A stretch of 6,952 bases of DNA from an uncultured Bariatricus sp. (GTDB lineage: Bacteria; Bacillota; Clostridia; Lachnospirales; Lachnospiraceae). The translations under genes and the position numbers were made by a program. Positions within the stretch are counted from its first letter, which is position 1; the number at the start of each line of letters is the position of its first letter. A model generated the notes under the pieces. That model was not told where the DNA came from and searched no databases. It was given only the letters and a program-made list of their open reading frames with translations. Shown one piece after another: positions 5,965 through 6,952 of the stretch. Location: NCBI GenBank assembly GCA_934307065.1, contig CAKRCD010000039.1, positions 1 to 6,952 of the forward strand. The letters run 5' to 3'.

Positions 5965-6831
5965 TTATTCTGCTTTTCCAACAGAACCAAACAGTTCCAT
6001 TTTTTCTTTTACAATCGCAATAATCGCTTCGCTACCTGGTTTCAATAACTTACGTGGGTCAAAGCCCTTACCTTCAAGGTCTTTTCCAGCTTCGATATAT
6101 TTACGTGTCGCATCTGCGAATGCCAGCTGGCATTCTGTATTTACATTAATCTTGGAAACGCCAAGGCTGATTGCTTTCTTAATCATATCTTCCGGAATTC
6201 CTGTCCCTCCGTGAAGTACAAGTGGCAAATCACCGGTCAACTGCTGAACAGCATCCAAAGTTTCAAAACTGAGTCCTTTCCAGTTTGCAGGATACTTTCC
6301 ATGAATATTGCCGATTCCGGCTGCCAGGAAATCTACACCAAGATCTGCAATCATCTTGCATTCCTTTGGGTCAGCACATTCACCCATGCCAATGACACCA
6401 TCTTCTTCTCCACCGATGGCACCAACTTCCGCTTCAAGAGAAATTCCTTTTTCCGCACAGATTTTCACTAACTCTTTTGTCTTTTCCACATTCTCTTCTA
6501 TCGGATAATGGGAACCATCGAACATGACGGATGAAAATCCTGCTTCAATACATTTCAAACATCCTTCATAGCTTCCATGGTCAAGATGAAGTGCTACCGG
6601 AACTGTTATATTAAGTTCCTCCAGCATACCATTTACCATTCCAACGACAGTCTTATATCCGGCCATATACTTTCCTGCGCCTTCAGACACTCCGAGAATA
6701 ACAGGTGATCTGGTTTCTTCTGCCGCAAGTAAGATTGATTTTGTCCACTCCAGATTGTTAATGTTGAAATGACCTATTGCGTAGTGTCCAGCTTTTGCTT
6801 TCTGTAACATTTCTTTTGCTGATACTAACAT
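5965..6831 (-). CDS. fba: class II fructose-1,6-bisphosphate aldolase
   Basis: This zinc-dependent aldolase reversibly splits fructose 1,6-bisphosphate into dihydroxyacetone phosphate and glyceraldehyde 3-phosphate, in glycolysis and gluconeogenesis. With the start at 6831 it has 288 residues, within the 284-290 range of the short FbaA/GatY-type enzymes. HLDHGS (82-87) holds the catalytic Asp84 and zinc ligand His85. His177 in GNIHG and His207 in LHGGTG complete the zinc site. LEAEVG (132-137), FDGSHYP (104-110) and the phosphate-binding INVNTE (228-233) are present. The start has GGAGG 8 bases upstream; an in-frame TTG at 6852 would place that site inside the gene. Tagatose-bisphosphate aldolases share these motifs, but no tagatose or galactitol genes are nearby, so the glycolytic role is preferred. 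A terminator-like hairpin follows. Confidence 0.93.
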   Translation of the reverse strand: MLVSAKEMLQKAKAGHYAIGHFNINNLEWTKSILLAAEETRSPVILGVSEGAGKYMAGYKTVVGMVNGMLEELNITVPVALHLDHGSYEGCLKCIEAGFSSVMFDGSHYPIEENVEKTKELVKICAEKGISLEAEVGAIGGEEDGVIGMGECADPKECKMIADLGVDFLAAGIGNIHGKYPANWKGLSFETLDAVQQLTGDLPLVLHGGTGIPEDMIKKAISLGVSKINVNTECQLAFADATRKYIEAGKDLEGKGFDPRKLLKPGSEAIIAIVKEKMELFGSVGKAE

Positions 6832-6839
6832 ACACGCTT

Positions 6840-6844
6840 CCTCC
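6840..6844 (-). promoter_or_regulatory. ribosome binding site that sets the fba start
   Basis: Minus-strand GGAGG with 8 bases to the ATG at 6831. A longer reading from TTG at 6852 would contain this site within the coding sequence and has no site of its own. Confidence 0.85.
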
Positions 6845-6879
6845 ACTATCAATGCTATGTGATATTTGATTTAACAGGC

Positions 6880-6951
6880 TGACCCCCAGGGGAATCGAAC
6901 CCCTGATTCGACCGTGAGAGGGTCGCGTCTTGACCGCTTGACCAGGGGGCC
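6880..6951 (-). tRNA. tRNA-Glu(CUC)
   Basis: On the minus strand the acceptor GGCCCCC pairs with GGGGGTC (one G-U pair) and the discriminator is A at 6880. The anticodon stem CGACC/GGTCG holds the loop CTCTCAC with anticodon CTC, which reads glutamate GAG. The T arm is AGGGG-TTCGATT-CCCCT. The gene is complete at 72 bases and CCA is not encoded (GCC follows). Its promoter lies beyond the right edge. fba begins 48 bases downstream with no terminator between. Confidence 0.96.
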
Positions 6952-6952
6952 A

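Noticed and set aside
5965..6831. Tagatose-bisphosphate aldolase (GatY/KbaY) or inositol-pathway aldolase (IolJ)
   Set aside because: These share the same motifs, but no galactitol, tagatose or inositol genes are nearby; the glycolytic enzyme is the simpler reading.
1..6952. Genomic island or integration at the flanking tRNA genes
   Set aside because: Both ends carry tRNAs, but no integrase, transposase, direct repeat of a tRNA end or phage gene is seen, and the content is housekeeping.

Overview
The window is an ordinary chromosomal stretch of an anaerobic Gram-positive bacterium of the Clostridia, most likely Lachnospiraceae. This rests on moderately low GC, strong GGAGG-type ribosome binding sites, a type III glutamine synthetase, a small HAAS/DUF1700 membrane protein and a class II aldolase. 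The family-level call comes from general resemblance, not from a search. Every protein gene and both tRNAs lie on the minus strand, so the text runs from right to left in transcription order.

Right part (6951 to 3267): tRNA-Glu(CUC) is followed after 48 bases by a class II fructose-bisphosphate aldolase (fba). An intrinsic-terminator-like hairpin comes next, then a type III glutamine synthetase (glnN). A short DUF1700 membrane protein starting at TTG follows only 36 bases behind glnN and ends on a strong, nearly symmetrical terminator. No good promoter is visible for fba or glnN, and the hairpin between them sits so close to glnN that there is no room for a promoter after it.

Middle (3266 to 2688): this is the least ordinary part. 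A 321-base gene-free gap carries a plus-strand promoter-like sequence, a hairpin at the predicted transcript start, three evenly spaced CCCC motifs (one in a perfect stem-loop), and the shared terminator. Together they look like a small regulatory RNA of about 180 nt, opposite in direction to every other gene here. Beside it is a minus-strand gene for a 70-residue Asn/Lys/Ser-rich protein built from NKN motifs in an 8-5-5-8-5-5 spacing. It has a strong ribosome binding site, its own terminator and a promoter resembling those used by the forespore sigma factor G.

Left part (2615 to 1): a good sigma-A promoter drives a probable three-gene housekeeping operon: an RlmL-like THUMP rRNA methyltransferase, the RdgB/HAM1 non-canonical purine NTP pyrophosphatase, and a YfcE/MJ0936-type phosphodiesterase. 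No convincing terminator follows. A perfect consensus promoter (TTGACA, 17 bases, TATAAT) then drives tRNA-Pro(UGG), which is cut by the window edge.

There is no sign of a mobile element, phage, CRISPR array or defence system. The best candidates for something undescribed are the C-rich small RNA and the periodic Asn-rich protein.
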